From positions 53,622,852-53,686,851 of the forward strand of contig NC_059503.1 in NCBI RefSeq assembly GCF_914767665.1: DNA of 64,000 nucleotides. Reading direction: 5' to 3'. Made by a program: the position numbers and the translations under genes. The notes beneath the pieces were generated by a model. It was not told the DNA's origin and did not search any database. It saw only the letters and a list, made by a program, of their open reading frames with translations. This document shows, piece by piece, positions 23,107-33,752 of this stretch. Origin of the DNA: Harmonia axyridis. Lineage: Eukaryota > Arthropoda > Insecta > Coleoptera > Coccinellidae. Numbering within the stretch: the first letter of the stretch is position 1; each line of letters begins with the position of its first letter.

Positions 23107-24003
23107 ATGAGTGCGCACAAAATGTGTCATCAATATTCCTCTCAAAATTTTCTGTTTAAAATGTGGAAATATGGATTCGTCTTGCCAGAATTCGTTTACA
23201 GTACTATAGATAAAGTGTTCAATTACAAAAAAAGATTTTCTCAATATTTATTTTTTCTGGTTCACACCATCCTGACCGTTTTTCTCATGAAAATGTATAA
23301 TGATAAACCGTTAAGACCAGTGAATAGGTTTTCTAATATCATTTACAACTGGTTTTTGTGTTGTAAGACCTGGTTATCGGTTTTAATAATTCACTATGCC
23401 GTTGGGAAAATAGAAAAGTTATCTAGAAATACAAAGATCATCAATGAGCTACAACAGAAAATTGGTGTCAGAAAGAGAAAGAAAAACAACATGGTACACA
23501 ATTGGTGTATATATCTGACAACTTCATATATATTCCTACTTCTTGTCGATATATTGAATATTTTCAATTTTTGGTCCTTCCACCCAGATTATTATATGAT
23601 TACCTATATAACGGTAAATTATCTGCACTATATTATAGATATCCAAGTGCAACAATTTCTCGTCACTATTAGGTGTGTTGTTTTCTGTGACTTCATGGAT
23701 TTGAAAGAATATTTGAGATACAAAATCTACTCGTCCGGTAACATGAAAATAATTATGATATTATTAAACAATCTATATTTGATATCAAATAAGTTTATGA
23801 TGTTCAATATCATATTTTTGGCCAAATACATCTTTGCAACCATGAGTATCACAGTAAGCTTATCTCTAGAAATGTCTTTGTTCAGCTTTGATTTAGATCT
23901 TCAAAAGTATATAATCTTATGGATAGCTTTGACAGTTTGGGTTGTTAAGGAATTGTCCATGGTGATCTATGTCGTTTACCTAGATGTTAATATTAATTGC
24001 CAG
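23107..24003 (+). CDS. Gustatory receptor-like first exon (array member 5)
   Basis: Encodes 299 codons from ATG 23107 to a GTAGGT donor at 24004, phase 0. An upstream in-frame TTG at 23092 was not used. The N-terminal LFKMWKYGFVLPEFVY matches the family pattern. Hydrophobic segments include YLFFLVHTILTVFLM, LTTSYIFLLLVDIL, YMITYITVNYLHYII, FNIIFLAKYIFATMSITVSL and IILWIALTVWVVKELSMVIY. The exon ends YLDVNINCQ. It is the closest relative of member 4. The exon is open, but no convincing 3' exons were found; a CTCTCGAAGAGC stretch after an AG at about 24149 meets a stop within six codons. Confidence 0.75.
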
Positions 24004-24540
24004 GTAGGTGGAATATATTGCTGTCAATTTTCTGAATTGCAGCTAGGTACACATAAATATTCTCATTGATTTCAACTTATATCAGAAGAATTTATTTTCA
24101 CTATTTTCTTCGTATTGTACGCATCTGGTATCACTTACTGTTTGGTTTTAGCTCTCGAAGAGCACTAGTTAAATAATAAAAAAAGGCATAACAGATCTTA
24201 ATTTTCAAATATTCACTCATTAAATTGAGAGTGAAAGAACAGGAAAAATTTTCGAAATGTTTTGGCCCATGGCACAGATATCAGCACGCTGCCCGAAGTC
24301 AGATTGTGTACTTGAGCAGTAGCTAGAAGATCAAAAAAAGAACCGAATAACCGAATTTCATAAAAAGAAATATACCTATGAAGAATTTCCTTTAAAAAAA
24401 TAATTGTGTGGTAAATTATTCCGTCAGCTAGCCACTTCAACTTGCACGGTCGCTGTTTTCCTTCCACAAGTGTAGAATCCACCAATACCAAAATTTGAAA
24501 TTGAAATACACGGGAACCTATATTTTTTTAAACTCTATAT
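24004..24540. other. Downstream of receptor 5; no supported exon
   Basis: A possible decayed second exon near 24150 (LSKSTS then stop) is too weak to call. Nothing else recognised. Confidence 0.4.
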
Positions 24541-24873
24541 AGATGCCTTTTTTGTCATCAGAATGTGAAAATTCTGAAATTCAACATTGAAATAATTGAG
24601 TTACGATTGAATAACCTTTCAATTTTCAAATTGATATACTTAAGACAAAAACTTTTCTCTGCAAAGAATTCAGTGAATTTATTCTGAACAGCCATAAAAT
24701 AGTATATTGTGCAACAAGTGGGGAAAGTCCAACTTTTCTCGCGAGTGTGGAAGTTTGCGGCACGAGCCTGAAAGGCGATCAATTTGAAAATTGAAAAGTA
24801 ATTCAATTGTAACTCAATTATTTCAATGCTGAATTTCAAAATTTTCACATTCTGATGACAAAAAAAGGCATCT
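24541..24873. repeat. Hairpin element, 333 bases
   Basis: Near-palindrome beginning AGATGCCTTTTTTGTCATCA and ending with its inverse TGATGACAAAAAAAGGCATCT. Arms are about 120 bases. The centre carries GGCACGAGCC and AAAGGCGATC. Non-coding. Confidence 0.85.
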
Positions 24874-25376
24874 GACTTGATTCAAATCAAAATGACATTT
24901 GTTGACAGTATTTGCTAGTTTATTGCGTTTCCATAGAAACGACTCGAAAGCCCAATTTCATCGGTCTACCAAGCGAGGTGTGAGCAATAATAATAATATT
25001 TCCCACAGTAGGAGCAATACATAGTTTTGAAATTAAGTAAGCTATGAAGAATACGCTCTTTTCAATAGCAGTTGTAGGAAAAAGGATTTTTCCAAAAATT
25101 AAAAGAATCAACCATCCGATTTTCGCATAGAATCATCATGAATCTGCACTGAAGAACCTAGTGGAAAATGTAGTGTACACCGTTAAGACAAAATAATAGA
25201 CAACGTAAAAAATTACAACAATAAAATGGAATTCTTGAACAACTATAGAATAATGAAGAAACCTGCATATATTCACAACCAAATTCAAACTTACAAAAAT
25301 AAAATGAAATGCATATACTTCTCGAAATAATAAAGAAACCCGCAAAAATTCACAGTTACTTATTGAGTGCAATTCT
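24874..25376. other. Unassigned; short tandem duplication
   Basis: Two imperfect copies of a ~75-base unit lie at about 25216-25277 and 25292-25354 (sharing AATAAAATG and AATAATRAAGAAACC). No supported gene. Confidence 0.45.
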
Positions 25377-26070
25377 TTACTCGAATGAACTGGCCAAGGA
25401 GTTCACTGAATTTGCACCAACAAATATATGTGGCAACCCATTCCATCCAGCGAAACCTCTGTTGGAAAGAAACGTTTGACGCTGGGAGGTACTGAAATTC
25501 TCTTTTGCTAGTTTGAAGGCATGACCGCGTAGTTGGATGGTGTTTCTCATGTAGAGGTGATCAAGATTCACACCAAAAAACCCATGCACAGCCCGATAAG
25601 TTACAACAAGATCACCTCTACTTTGGCGATCCTCAAAAGTTTGCAGATTTAGTAATCTCAAACGAGGATGATAGTCTGGACTTATCCTACCAAAGGGAAT
25701 CATTGTATTCCAACGCTGTACAGACTCCAGGAGAAATTAATCGCTACTGAGAGAAGGATACCACACCGGTCCAGCATATTCCATCAAAGGACGCACATAG
25801 TTGCAATACAGTGCACGACATGTTGCCTGCACCCCTAAAAAATCTCTGAATCATGTTTGCTGCCATAGACGCCACGTGGTGAGATCAGCTCAAATTATAG
25901 GACACAATGTAATGATACTCAGATCATCACACTGGTCAACAAGAGACAAGCGGTGACCATCGACTGCATGATGAGAATTAGGGTTATTTCTGCCTAGTGA
26001 AAGAAGTCCACAGTGGTTACTTCATGCATTCAACAAAAAGGTTGTGAAGCTTAACATCTTAAACGAAGAG
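25377..26070 (-). mobile_element. LINE 3' fragment
   Basis: Minus-strand frame 25703-25377 encodes the C-terminal domain of a non-LTR polyprotein: RLRLLNLQTFEDRQSRGDLV, TYRAVHGFFGV, then LSNRGFAGWNGLPHIFVGA and SVNSLASSFE. Degraded reverse transcriptase sequence continues rightward to about 26070 in several frames. 5'-truncated and inactive. Confidence 0.7.
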
Positions 26071-27028
26071 CATGGTGATTGTCAGAGAACCATGCCGATA
26101 TAAGCTAGAGCTTTAGGCCACTTGAGAGAGTTGGCACGAAAGTGTGAGAAACCAGATGAATAAAGAGGTCCGAATATCAGGCGCACTAAGAAACACAATT
26201 CGAACAAATTACCACATGACAACCAATAGGTGATGAAAGTTAAGAGTTCAAGAGTAGCTTTTGCTAATCTTCGCCTTTTCATGGAAAATGTACATACAGG
26301 GTGTGGCGTAATTAATGGATAATCCTGTACTGGCGAATAGGGGAGGTCATGGCCGACCAGAAAATGTGAAGTTATGTTTAGTAAAAATATCATAGTTTTC
26401 GAGATATCGGACAATTTCATTTTTTTCTAAAAAGTGCACCTTTACTCACTAATTTCAATGCTGTGATCACAAATCTCGTTATTTCTTTCGGCATTTTTTT
26501 TTATTTTACTCTCACATATCTGTACTAAGACATAAACTACCAAATTCCTACCATCTTGCTTAGTTAAGAAAAAAAAAGTAGGATAAACCTCATGTTTGCA
26601 AATTCACTTACTTTTTTCTTTAAGTTTCAGTCGTTATGGTGAAAAAAAATTGTATTGAGACCTTTGTGAACATTTCATAAATAAATTGTCTTTTTCATTG
26701 CGGTTCTAAAATGGTATAATACATGTTATTCTTTTATTGGGTGCTCGGAGTACGTTTCATTATTACAACTGAGGTACTAATTTCAGTGAAAGAGAGTTTT
26801 AGGGATTTTTAATAATACCTAATAATGTTCAAATAAAACACAGTAATATTTTCACTATTTATTTTAAATTACAGTAGGTGCTCGAAATGTCTGCCTTCTG
26901 CACGAATTCACGCTAAACATATTCTAATAAGAGATCGTTTTTTTCGTCGCGCATATCTGGCTTGATTAATATTTCGAGTTGCTTCGTTAATGCGTGTGCG
27001 TAATTCTTCAACTGAATTTATCGGCTTG

Positions 27029-27432
27029 TCATATACCTTCTCTCTGAGACATCCCCAATAGAATAAAATCTAATGGATTTAGATCAGGAGATCGTGGTGA
27101 CAAAGAAATTGTACCCATTCGTCCAATACAACTTCTCTGGAATTTTTCATTTGAATATTCACGCACCTTTCGTGCGAAATGTGCAGGGCAGCCATCATGT
27201 TGCAACCTCATCCGTCTCCTTTCTTCTAAATTCAAATCTTCTAGTAAAAGAGGCAGTGTATTTCTTAGAAAATGAAGGTTATCGGTCAGGTGTTAGTGTT
27301 TCTGGAAACTCAAATGGGCCGATGACTTGCCCATCAAAAATCCCAGTCCACAAATTAATTTCAAATTGGTACTGGGATCTTTCTTGTCTCATTAGATGTG
27401 GATTAAAGACCTGCCAACTATGCATATTATGC
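27029..27432 (-). pseudogene. DD41D transposase C-terminal remnant, minus copy
   Basis: Reads leftward in pieces: NPHLMRQERSQYQFEINLW, TGIFDGQVIGPFEFPETLTP (27420-27284), then LEERRRMRLQHDGCPAHFAR and the third catalytic Asp in RSPDLNPLDF, 41 residues after the Asp of QHDG. The first Asp region is missing and the two pieces are in different frames. Dead. Confidence 0.8.
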
Positions 27433-27665
27433 AGGTTGAGGAAGGAGTCGGATATGGCTGCAACATAATGGCTGCACTGTAAATTTCGCACAACAGGTAC
27501 GTGATTACTTAAATGAAAAATTCCCGAGAAGATTGATTGGACGTATGGGTACAATTTCTTGGCCACCACGATCTACTGATCTAAATCCATTAGATTTTAT
27601 TCTATTGGCGATGTCTCAAAGAGAAGGTATATGACAAGACGATAAATTTAGTTTAAGAATAACGC
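27433..27665 (+). pseudogene. DD41D transposase C-terminal remnant, plus copy
   Basis: Inverted partner of the minus copy. It reads NFAQQVRDYLNEKFPRRLIG and RMGTISWPPRSTDLNPLDF in broken frames, then the 3' non-coding region. It differs from the minus copy by many substitutions, so the two halves have diverged since duplication or came from different copies. Confidence 0.75.
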
Positions 27666-28379
27666 ACACGCATTATCGAAGCAGCTCGAAATATTAATCA
27701 AGCCAGATATGCGCGACGAAAAAAACGATCTTTCATTAGAAGATGTTCAGCGTGCACTTATGTTAGCACTTACTGTAATTTAAAATAAATATTGAAAATT
27801 TTACTGTGTTTTATTAAACCATTATTAAGTATTATCAAAAATCCCTAAAACTCTCTTTCATTGAAATTAGTACCTCAGTTGGGATAATGAAACGTACTCC
27901 GAGCACCCAATAAAAGAATAACATGTATTATACCATTTTAGAACCGCAATGAAATAGACAATTTATTTATGAAATGTTCACAAAGGTCTCAATACAATTT
28001 TTTTTCACCATAACGACTGAAACTTGAAGAAAAAAGTAAGTGAATTTGCAAACATAAGGATAATCCAACTTTTTTTTTCTTTATTAAGCAAGATGGTAGG
28101 AATTTTGTAGTTTATCTCTTAAGACAGCTATTTGAGAGTAAAATAAAAAACAATGCCCAAAGAAATAACAAGATTTGTGATCACAGCATTGAAATTAGTG
28201 AGTAAAGGTGCACTTTTTAGAAAAAAATTAAATTGTCCGATATCTCGAAAACTATGATATTTTTACTGAACATAACTTTACATTTTCTGGTCGGCCATGA
28301 CCTCCCCTATTCGCCAGTACAGGATTATCCATTAATTACGCCACACCCTGTATGTACATTTGTTGAATAAAGTTAATTT

Positions 28380-28830
28380 ATTATTATTATTATTGTTAAT
28401 AGCAAAGTGAGAATGTACAAGGCATATGTAAGACCTGTAATGACATACACGACTGAAGCACGAGCTGACGCATCAGAAACCAAGAGAAAGGCACGCACAA
28501 AAAAAATTAGAGTTCTAAGGGTAATCACGTAACTAATCAATGAGATCAAAAAGGATAACTGAAGCAAACTGAAAGGTGGATCCGAGCGAGAAGAATATAA
28601 TGGAATGAACATGTAACACAGATGGGAGATTACAGACTTCTGTAGGTGGTAAGAAATGGAAAACCAGCGTCTATAATAACTCCAGGCAGACCACCAAAAA
28701 CATAGTTAAAGTTTGATATCGCAAGAACAGCAAGAAGATGGTTGAAATGGGCGAAACAAGCAATAGCTTGCGAAAGCTAATAAGCTTCCGCAAAGAAGAA
28801 GCAGATTAATAATGGTATAGATAACAATAT
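28380..28830 (+). mobile_element. Degraded LINE fragment
   Basis: After a (TTA)n run at 28379-28396, the plus strand reads KVRMYKAYVRPVMTYTTEA, KKIRVLRVIT, TERWIRARRI, and NGKPASIITPGRPPKT, the C-terminal tail of an RTE/R2-like LINE with several stops. No reverse transcriptase domain. Dead. Confidence 0.6.
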
Positions 28831-29092
28831 GAACAGCCTAAAGACGAATCCAGATCAAGGTCTCAGCTCTTATCACCCCTGAGTTGTAATTACATTACCA
28901 CTGTCGAATATTCAAGTAATGCATGAATTAGTTTTAGGGTATACATTCACTTCCAAGACTGATGTCGATAAATCAACAATTAAAGAATAATATTGATTCG
29001 CTTAACGAGCAAAATAACACATTTACTAACAATGAAAACAATAAGTGGTGTAATAACTTTCTCATTCAGATATAATTACTCAAAGACACAAG
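28831..29092. promoter_or_regulatory. Upstream region of receptor 6
   Basis: Short AT-rich region before the only complete receptor gene. No defined element was recognised. Confidence 0.25.
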
Positions 29093-32000
29093 ATGAATTC
29101 CCTTGAGATTAATAAAGAGAAGAATGATCTATTGTACGGCATGAATACTATTTTCAAGATATGGAATCATTCTCAACTACTACCAATTTTTAAACTTCGC
29201 CAGAACGTTTTTGTGAATGAAAAAAGATATTCGAGATTAATTTTGACTGTTCTTCTCTTTTCTTCCGTTATTTGGTTGATAGAGATGACTCTTGTGGAGA
29301 AAGATTCTCAGTCCATATTTTTTAATTTGCTCAAAGTATATTCAAATATACAAGCTATTTTGACAATCTTCATTTGTCACTTGAACCAGGAAAAAATGCT
29401 TGATGCCTTCAAAGAAATTCAAGAAATCCATGAAATCATTCTGAAAAATGGGTTCCGAATGAAAACTAGATGTATATATAGAAAAATTTTTTTGGTAATG
29501 TTTTTATTTCTCCTCAATAATTTGAATAATTTGATTGCTTTTGCTTTAAGTAGTTTTGATTTTAGTTTAAATTCACTCTTGATCTTGGATCCCGTAGCTT
29601 GTATATTTGATACTCAGTTTCAACTATTCTACTCCTCACTTTACATGATATCGAACCATCTCTATGGAATGATAGTGCAAAATTCACCAGATAACACTGA
29701 ATTATTGTATTCTAAGAAATATAATCAACTTCAGCTCAAATTTCATTGCCTTCATAGAAACTTTCAAGAGATATTTCAAAAAATTCTATTTTTCAGAATA
29801 GAATCATTTGCTTTCAAATTACTCTCTAACATTTACGTTATCATTATTTTTTTTGATAAATTCCTATGGAGATATTCTTCTTCTACGTTTGCTTGGCTCA
29901 ATTTATTCTTTGAAAATGTCCTATTGATATGGATCTGTTTGCACTACATCAAACTTTCTGAAGGTGCTGTCTGTAAGGTGAGCTATTTTTATTGAATATG
30001 ACTACCTATAATTTGATTATTATTCTCTCCTAAACTAGAGAAACAAACCAATATTCCTTTTATATCAGAAATGTTATTGATTTTTGGAATTCAAGAATTA
30101 TCATCTTAGTGCAAGCATCTCTCGTTCACTGTGATTTTTTTCTAAACTGTTTCAAGATGGCTAAGTTCCATAGATACCGTCATGGTTTGATACCTACTTG
30201 AAAAAAGATTATTCTTATTTTGGTTGGTTATTTTGTCAGTTGGAATTGTATTCCTAGATAAAGAAAACGAATATATCAAAAAGATATATCAGATAGTGGA
30301 GGTTTTGGGACAATGATGTCATAATTTTGAAATTTATATTCGATTGCCTTCTTCAAGTAGATTCTTTTAGATTGTTTCTTTTTTTATTGTTGCAGAGCAA
30401 GCTTGCTGTAGAGAATATCTATGACATCCAAACTAGGATTGGCCGGAAAAATCTTCCTTATAAGAGCGTGAGTACACAAATAGTAGACAAATAATAATTT
30501 CTTCAACTAAATTTTTATCGAAATGTTTCTTGTACAAGAAGAATGAGACTTTAATATTCACAAGAAATCTCGTTGAATTCAGTCTTAAGTCTTTAATTTA
30601 AATTGATTCCTGGCATATCCCTTGGTGAAACATAGTTTCAATATCAATAAAAAAATAAATAAAAACACTTGACTATACGTTTCACAATTTATTAATAAAA
30701 TATATTATATTTATTGTTTCAATAAAGTTTTTCTTCTATCTCTATATAAAATCTTGTTGACATGCATGTCAAAAGTCAGTTTTAAGAATGGGATAAAATC
30801 CGAAACACGCATGTCAACAAGATTTTATATATTTTATTAATAAATTGTGAAACGTATAGTTAGGTGTTTTAATTTATTTTCTTTTATTAATATTCTTCTG
30901 TTATATTCTGTTTTAATATTCTGTTATATACTTATAACATGTTCGATGATCACATTTTTATGGCCATCGTATACATACCCAGGCGAAATTTCTTAGGACG
31001 TCGTTGGGTCATTTTTACCTCCTAATTCTATCATTCGCTATTTTAAATGGTAACGACTGACGATAGTAGTCATCAGCCAAAGAACTAATCGTGGAAAATA
31101 AAAAATCAGTTCAAAGGTTCGAATGTATTAACTCTTCCACCTTCTTCTTCAAAATTAATGTGGTGTAATTGTGCAATAGGACCAAAAAACATCTTGATTG
31201 GCAGTAATTCTTTCATACTTTGTTAAATGAAAAGAAAATTGGAATCAATTTATTACACGCAATACTATACTACATATAGGGGTACAACTTTGCTTCTGTC
31301 ATTTTTTTCCGAAATTCGAGGCTCTATTGTGAAAAACTGATTATACATTCATGATTCAAAGTATTGTCCATCGCTGGCTTCTACTTTCTTCCATCTTTCG
31401 GCAGCGTACGAATCCCGAGTTGAAAAAACTCGTCATCTTTTGAAGCGATCCACAAATCGATCCAATTTTTACTTCTTCATAAGACCGGAAGTGCTGGTCA
31501 GCCAGTCCGTGTGACATTGATCGAAACAAGTGAGAGTCTGAGAGAACAACGTCTGCAGAATACGGCGGGTGGGGTAGGACTTCTCATTTCAACGTTTCCA
31601 GGTATATCATTTTCGCAACATGGCTTCGAACATTGTCATGCTGTAAAATCACTTTATTTCTCGTTGTATCGCGTCCGTTTGTTTTTCAATGCTGAGTTTA
31701 AACTCAAATGCGTTGGATAACGATCGCCTGTGATTGTTTCAGTCGGTTTTAACAAGTCATAATGCACTATGCCGAGCTGGTCCCATCAAATAGTGAGCAA
31801 GACCTTGGAACCGCGAATATCGTTTTGGCCGTCGACGTGACCGGCATATCCCCATGATTTTCTGCGCTTGGGATTATCGGGTAGGCGGTTGCCTCGGGCA
31901 AAAAATTTGGCCCGCCCTGATCAGTTATTTCAGATAAATTTAAAAATATTCAGTTCAAAAAGATATATGACTGTTGTATAGGTCCCAAACACTTAAACCA

Positions 32001-32379
32001 CTTTTCTTTTACAGATGGAATTATTTCTCTTGAAATCAAAACTGAACGAACTGAAGTTCTCTGTATGTGGTTTTTTTCCTCTTGATTGGAGTTTAATTTA
32101 TTCTGTAAGTAATTTGATGATATACAAGATGTTATTGTTCCTGGCTAAGAGGTTAGGGTTATAGTCAACAAATGTTCTGACTCAGGCCATAACAAAAGAA
32201 TAACACAAATACACATACTCAACCTTTTATTGTACTAAATCGAACAAGTTTGCGGCTTTTTAACATATTTTATTGCCTTGTTCCAGATGGTAGCAGGAAT
32301 TACAACTTATTTGGTTTATTTGATTCAATTCAGAGAAATGGAACAGGATAGAATAGCAGCTACGACGGGAGCTCCATAA
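29093..32379 (+). CDS. Gustatory receptor, complete four-exon gene (array member 6)
   Basis: Insect gustatory receptors are seven-transmembrane cation channels of chemosensory neurons. Exons are 29093-29977, 30396-30467, 32015-32104 and 32287-32379, all phase 0, 379 aa, the usual length. Exon 1 carries FKIWNHSQLLPIF near residue 20 and about six membrane segments. Exon 2 encodes SKLAVENIYDIQTRIGRK, the intracellular loop. Exon 3 ends FSVCGFFPLDWSLIYS, the GFFxLD block before TM7. Exon 4 encodes ITTYLVYLIQF, which is the family signature TYhhhhhQF, and stops after GAP. Donors are GTGAGC, GTGAGT and GTAAGT, with acceptors TGCAG, TACAG and TCCAG. Intron 2 (1.5 kb) carries a mariner fragment and a hairpin. 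No defect is visible. The ligand is unknown. Confidence 0.9.
30660..30870. repeat. Hairpin element in receptor intron 2
   Basis: Inverted arms: ACGTTTCACAATTTATTAAT on the left and its inverse on the right, with an inner pair ATCTTGTTGACATG(CATGTC) and CATGTCAACAAGAT. About 210 bases, non-coding. Confidence 0.75.
31270..31880 (-). mobile_element. Truncated mariner (DD34D) element
   Basis: Minus-strand 3' part of a mariner element in receptor intron 2. It ends with the terminal GGGGTACAACTTTGCTTCTG, similar to the end of the copy at 42846. Reading leftward, broken frames give the block around the second Asp (QHDNVRSHVAK-like), LETLK-stop, then DVVLSDSHLFRSMSHGL and QHFRSYEEVK. The 5' half is missing and there are stops. 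Same family as 42846-44044 but a separate copy. Confidence 0.8.
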
Positions 32380-32434
32380 CTCAATATTTCTCAAATAATG
32401 AAGAGAGTGAAATGAAATATGATATGTTGTGTCA

Positions 32435-32440
32435 ATAAAG
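32435..32440 (+). terminator. Polyadenylation signal AATAAA of receptor 6
   Basis: AATAAA lies 56 bases after the receptor stop codon, a usual distance for cleavage and polyadenylation. Confidence 0.6.
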
Positions 32441-32819
32441 TATATTGAAAGTACTTACTTGTTTTTCCTATCATAATGGCTGCGTTCAGCGGACACAACA
32501 GTTGGAAGAATTTTCGCTCCAATTTGTTTGATTGTTGTTTCAAAACTTACTTACATAAAGAATTTGTCGAGCCCTAAATTTTCGCCCCTTCAAAATATAT
32601 AATCCGGGGCAAAGACCCCATGCTTGACACCCCCTAGATCTGACACTGGACGCTACAGAACACTTTGAATTTTTATTCAATCAGTTTTATTTCTACGAAT
32701 TATCTTAAACATTGGACGCACTGGATTTCTTCTACTTTGGAATCTTTCAATTTATTCCAGCATTTTTTTATTGTATTTCACTCAGAAAGTTAATGTAAAA
32801 TGTGTTGTTTTTTTTTCCT
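32441..32819. other. Unassigned intergenic
   Basis: No gene. It includes a small GC-rich stretch at about 32575-32645 that looks like the end of another repeat. Confidence 0.4.
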
Positions 32820-33545
32820 TTATATATGTGCTAGGCTACATTGGCTCATCTACACAACGATCATTCCATTATCTATAAGACTCTATCAAATTCATTAACC
32901 ACCACCAGACATGCACAACATCCATGACCTAGCCGGAATTCGAACCCGGTACCCTCGGCTTTTTGCTTTGCTTTGCTTTTATAGTCTTTATTATATTTTA
33001 ATATATGTACATGTTATAATGGTTTACATCATTTGTTGTTTGATATTTTAGTAGTTCCCATCTATACATGATTTACCTACAATAATAATAATATTTTGGC
33101 TGGACGCCTTTAGATATTCAGAGGTTTTGTTTTTTTTTATGTTTTAAGTTAGCACTAAAATTCAAAGTATTCACAGGAAAATGTAGAGAAAAACCTGTTT
33201 TCATTGTTTCCCAGTATCCTGGGCTCAAGCAGTATCAACAATATATAAAATGAGATATAAAAAATAACATCAACAATAACAACATCAAAAACAACAATAA
33301 TTACAGTAGTAAATAGCTACATGTTAGCTATTTTTGTAGCTAATGTGTTTTCTATTGAATATGGGTAACTGCTCGTAGGCAAGGGCATGTTTTTCATTGA
33401 CGTTTTTCGAGTTCTTTCTAGTCAAAGTTATTTTGTTAACGGGATCGCTCACGTATGTCGTTTTTTCGTAAAAGTTCGCGGAAATTGATACCCTCGGCAC
33501 CACAGTCAACCTCCCAGTCTACCATACTACTGAGGTAGTCAAAAT
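32820..33545 (-). mobile_element. tRNA-derived SINE split by a LINE insertion
   Basis: On the minus strand a pol III internal promoter is visible: an A-box-like TGGTAGACTGGG (33524-33513) and a B box GGGTTCGAATTCC (32947-32935). They are adjacent once the inserted 32960-33488 is removed, putting them about 37 bases apart as in a tRNA. The SINE then runs leftward through a unique part to an A-rich end near 32820. Its length without the insert is about 190 bases. Confidence 0.7.
32960..33488 (-). mobile_element. LINE 3' fragment inserted in the SINE
   Basis: 529 bases flanked by the 10-base target duplication TACCCTCGGC (32950-32959 and 33489-33498). The plus-strand left end is T-rich with repeated CTTTG, so on the minus strand the insert ends in an (AAAGC)n-type tail. 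It encodes only a short C-terminal piece, VNKITLTRKNSKNVNEKHAL. Confidence 0.75.
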
Positions 33546-33752
33546 GTATTATATTATCATGCTATTCTATGATCAGTAGTTCCAGTGTACTATCAGAATT
33601 GTCCTAACCTACAAGAGAAGAGACGTCAGTGTGACGTTTGAGTTGACATTTAAAATCAGAAGAAATCATCTGTTTCCTAAGTATTTTATTGAAGTTCATC
33701 TTTGTTATCAATTTAATCATTCGAAAAATATTGCAATAGTTTAACGGTTAGA

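Larger units (their letters stand above)
26295..28352. mobile_element. Inverted-duplicated DD41D element
   Basis: Ends TA-CAGGGTGTGGCGTAATTAA and its inverse, flanked by TA. Unlike a normal element, the two arms (about 26297-27240 and 27433-28350) are inverted copies of the same end: each has the terminus, about 700 bases of 3' non-coding sequence and the C-terminal part of the transposase, one reading left and one reading right. Only the left copy continues into the middle of the transposase (to about 27432). The result is a ~2-kb near-palindrome. Confidence 0.85.

Noticed and set aside
32935..32947. Stand-alone tRNA gene from the B-box match
   Set aside because: No cloverleaf could be formed and the A box is 0.57 kb away across an insertion; a SINE is the better reading.
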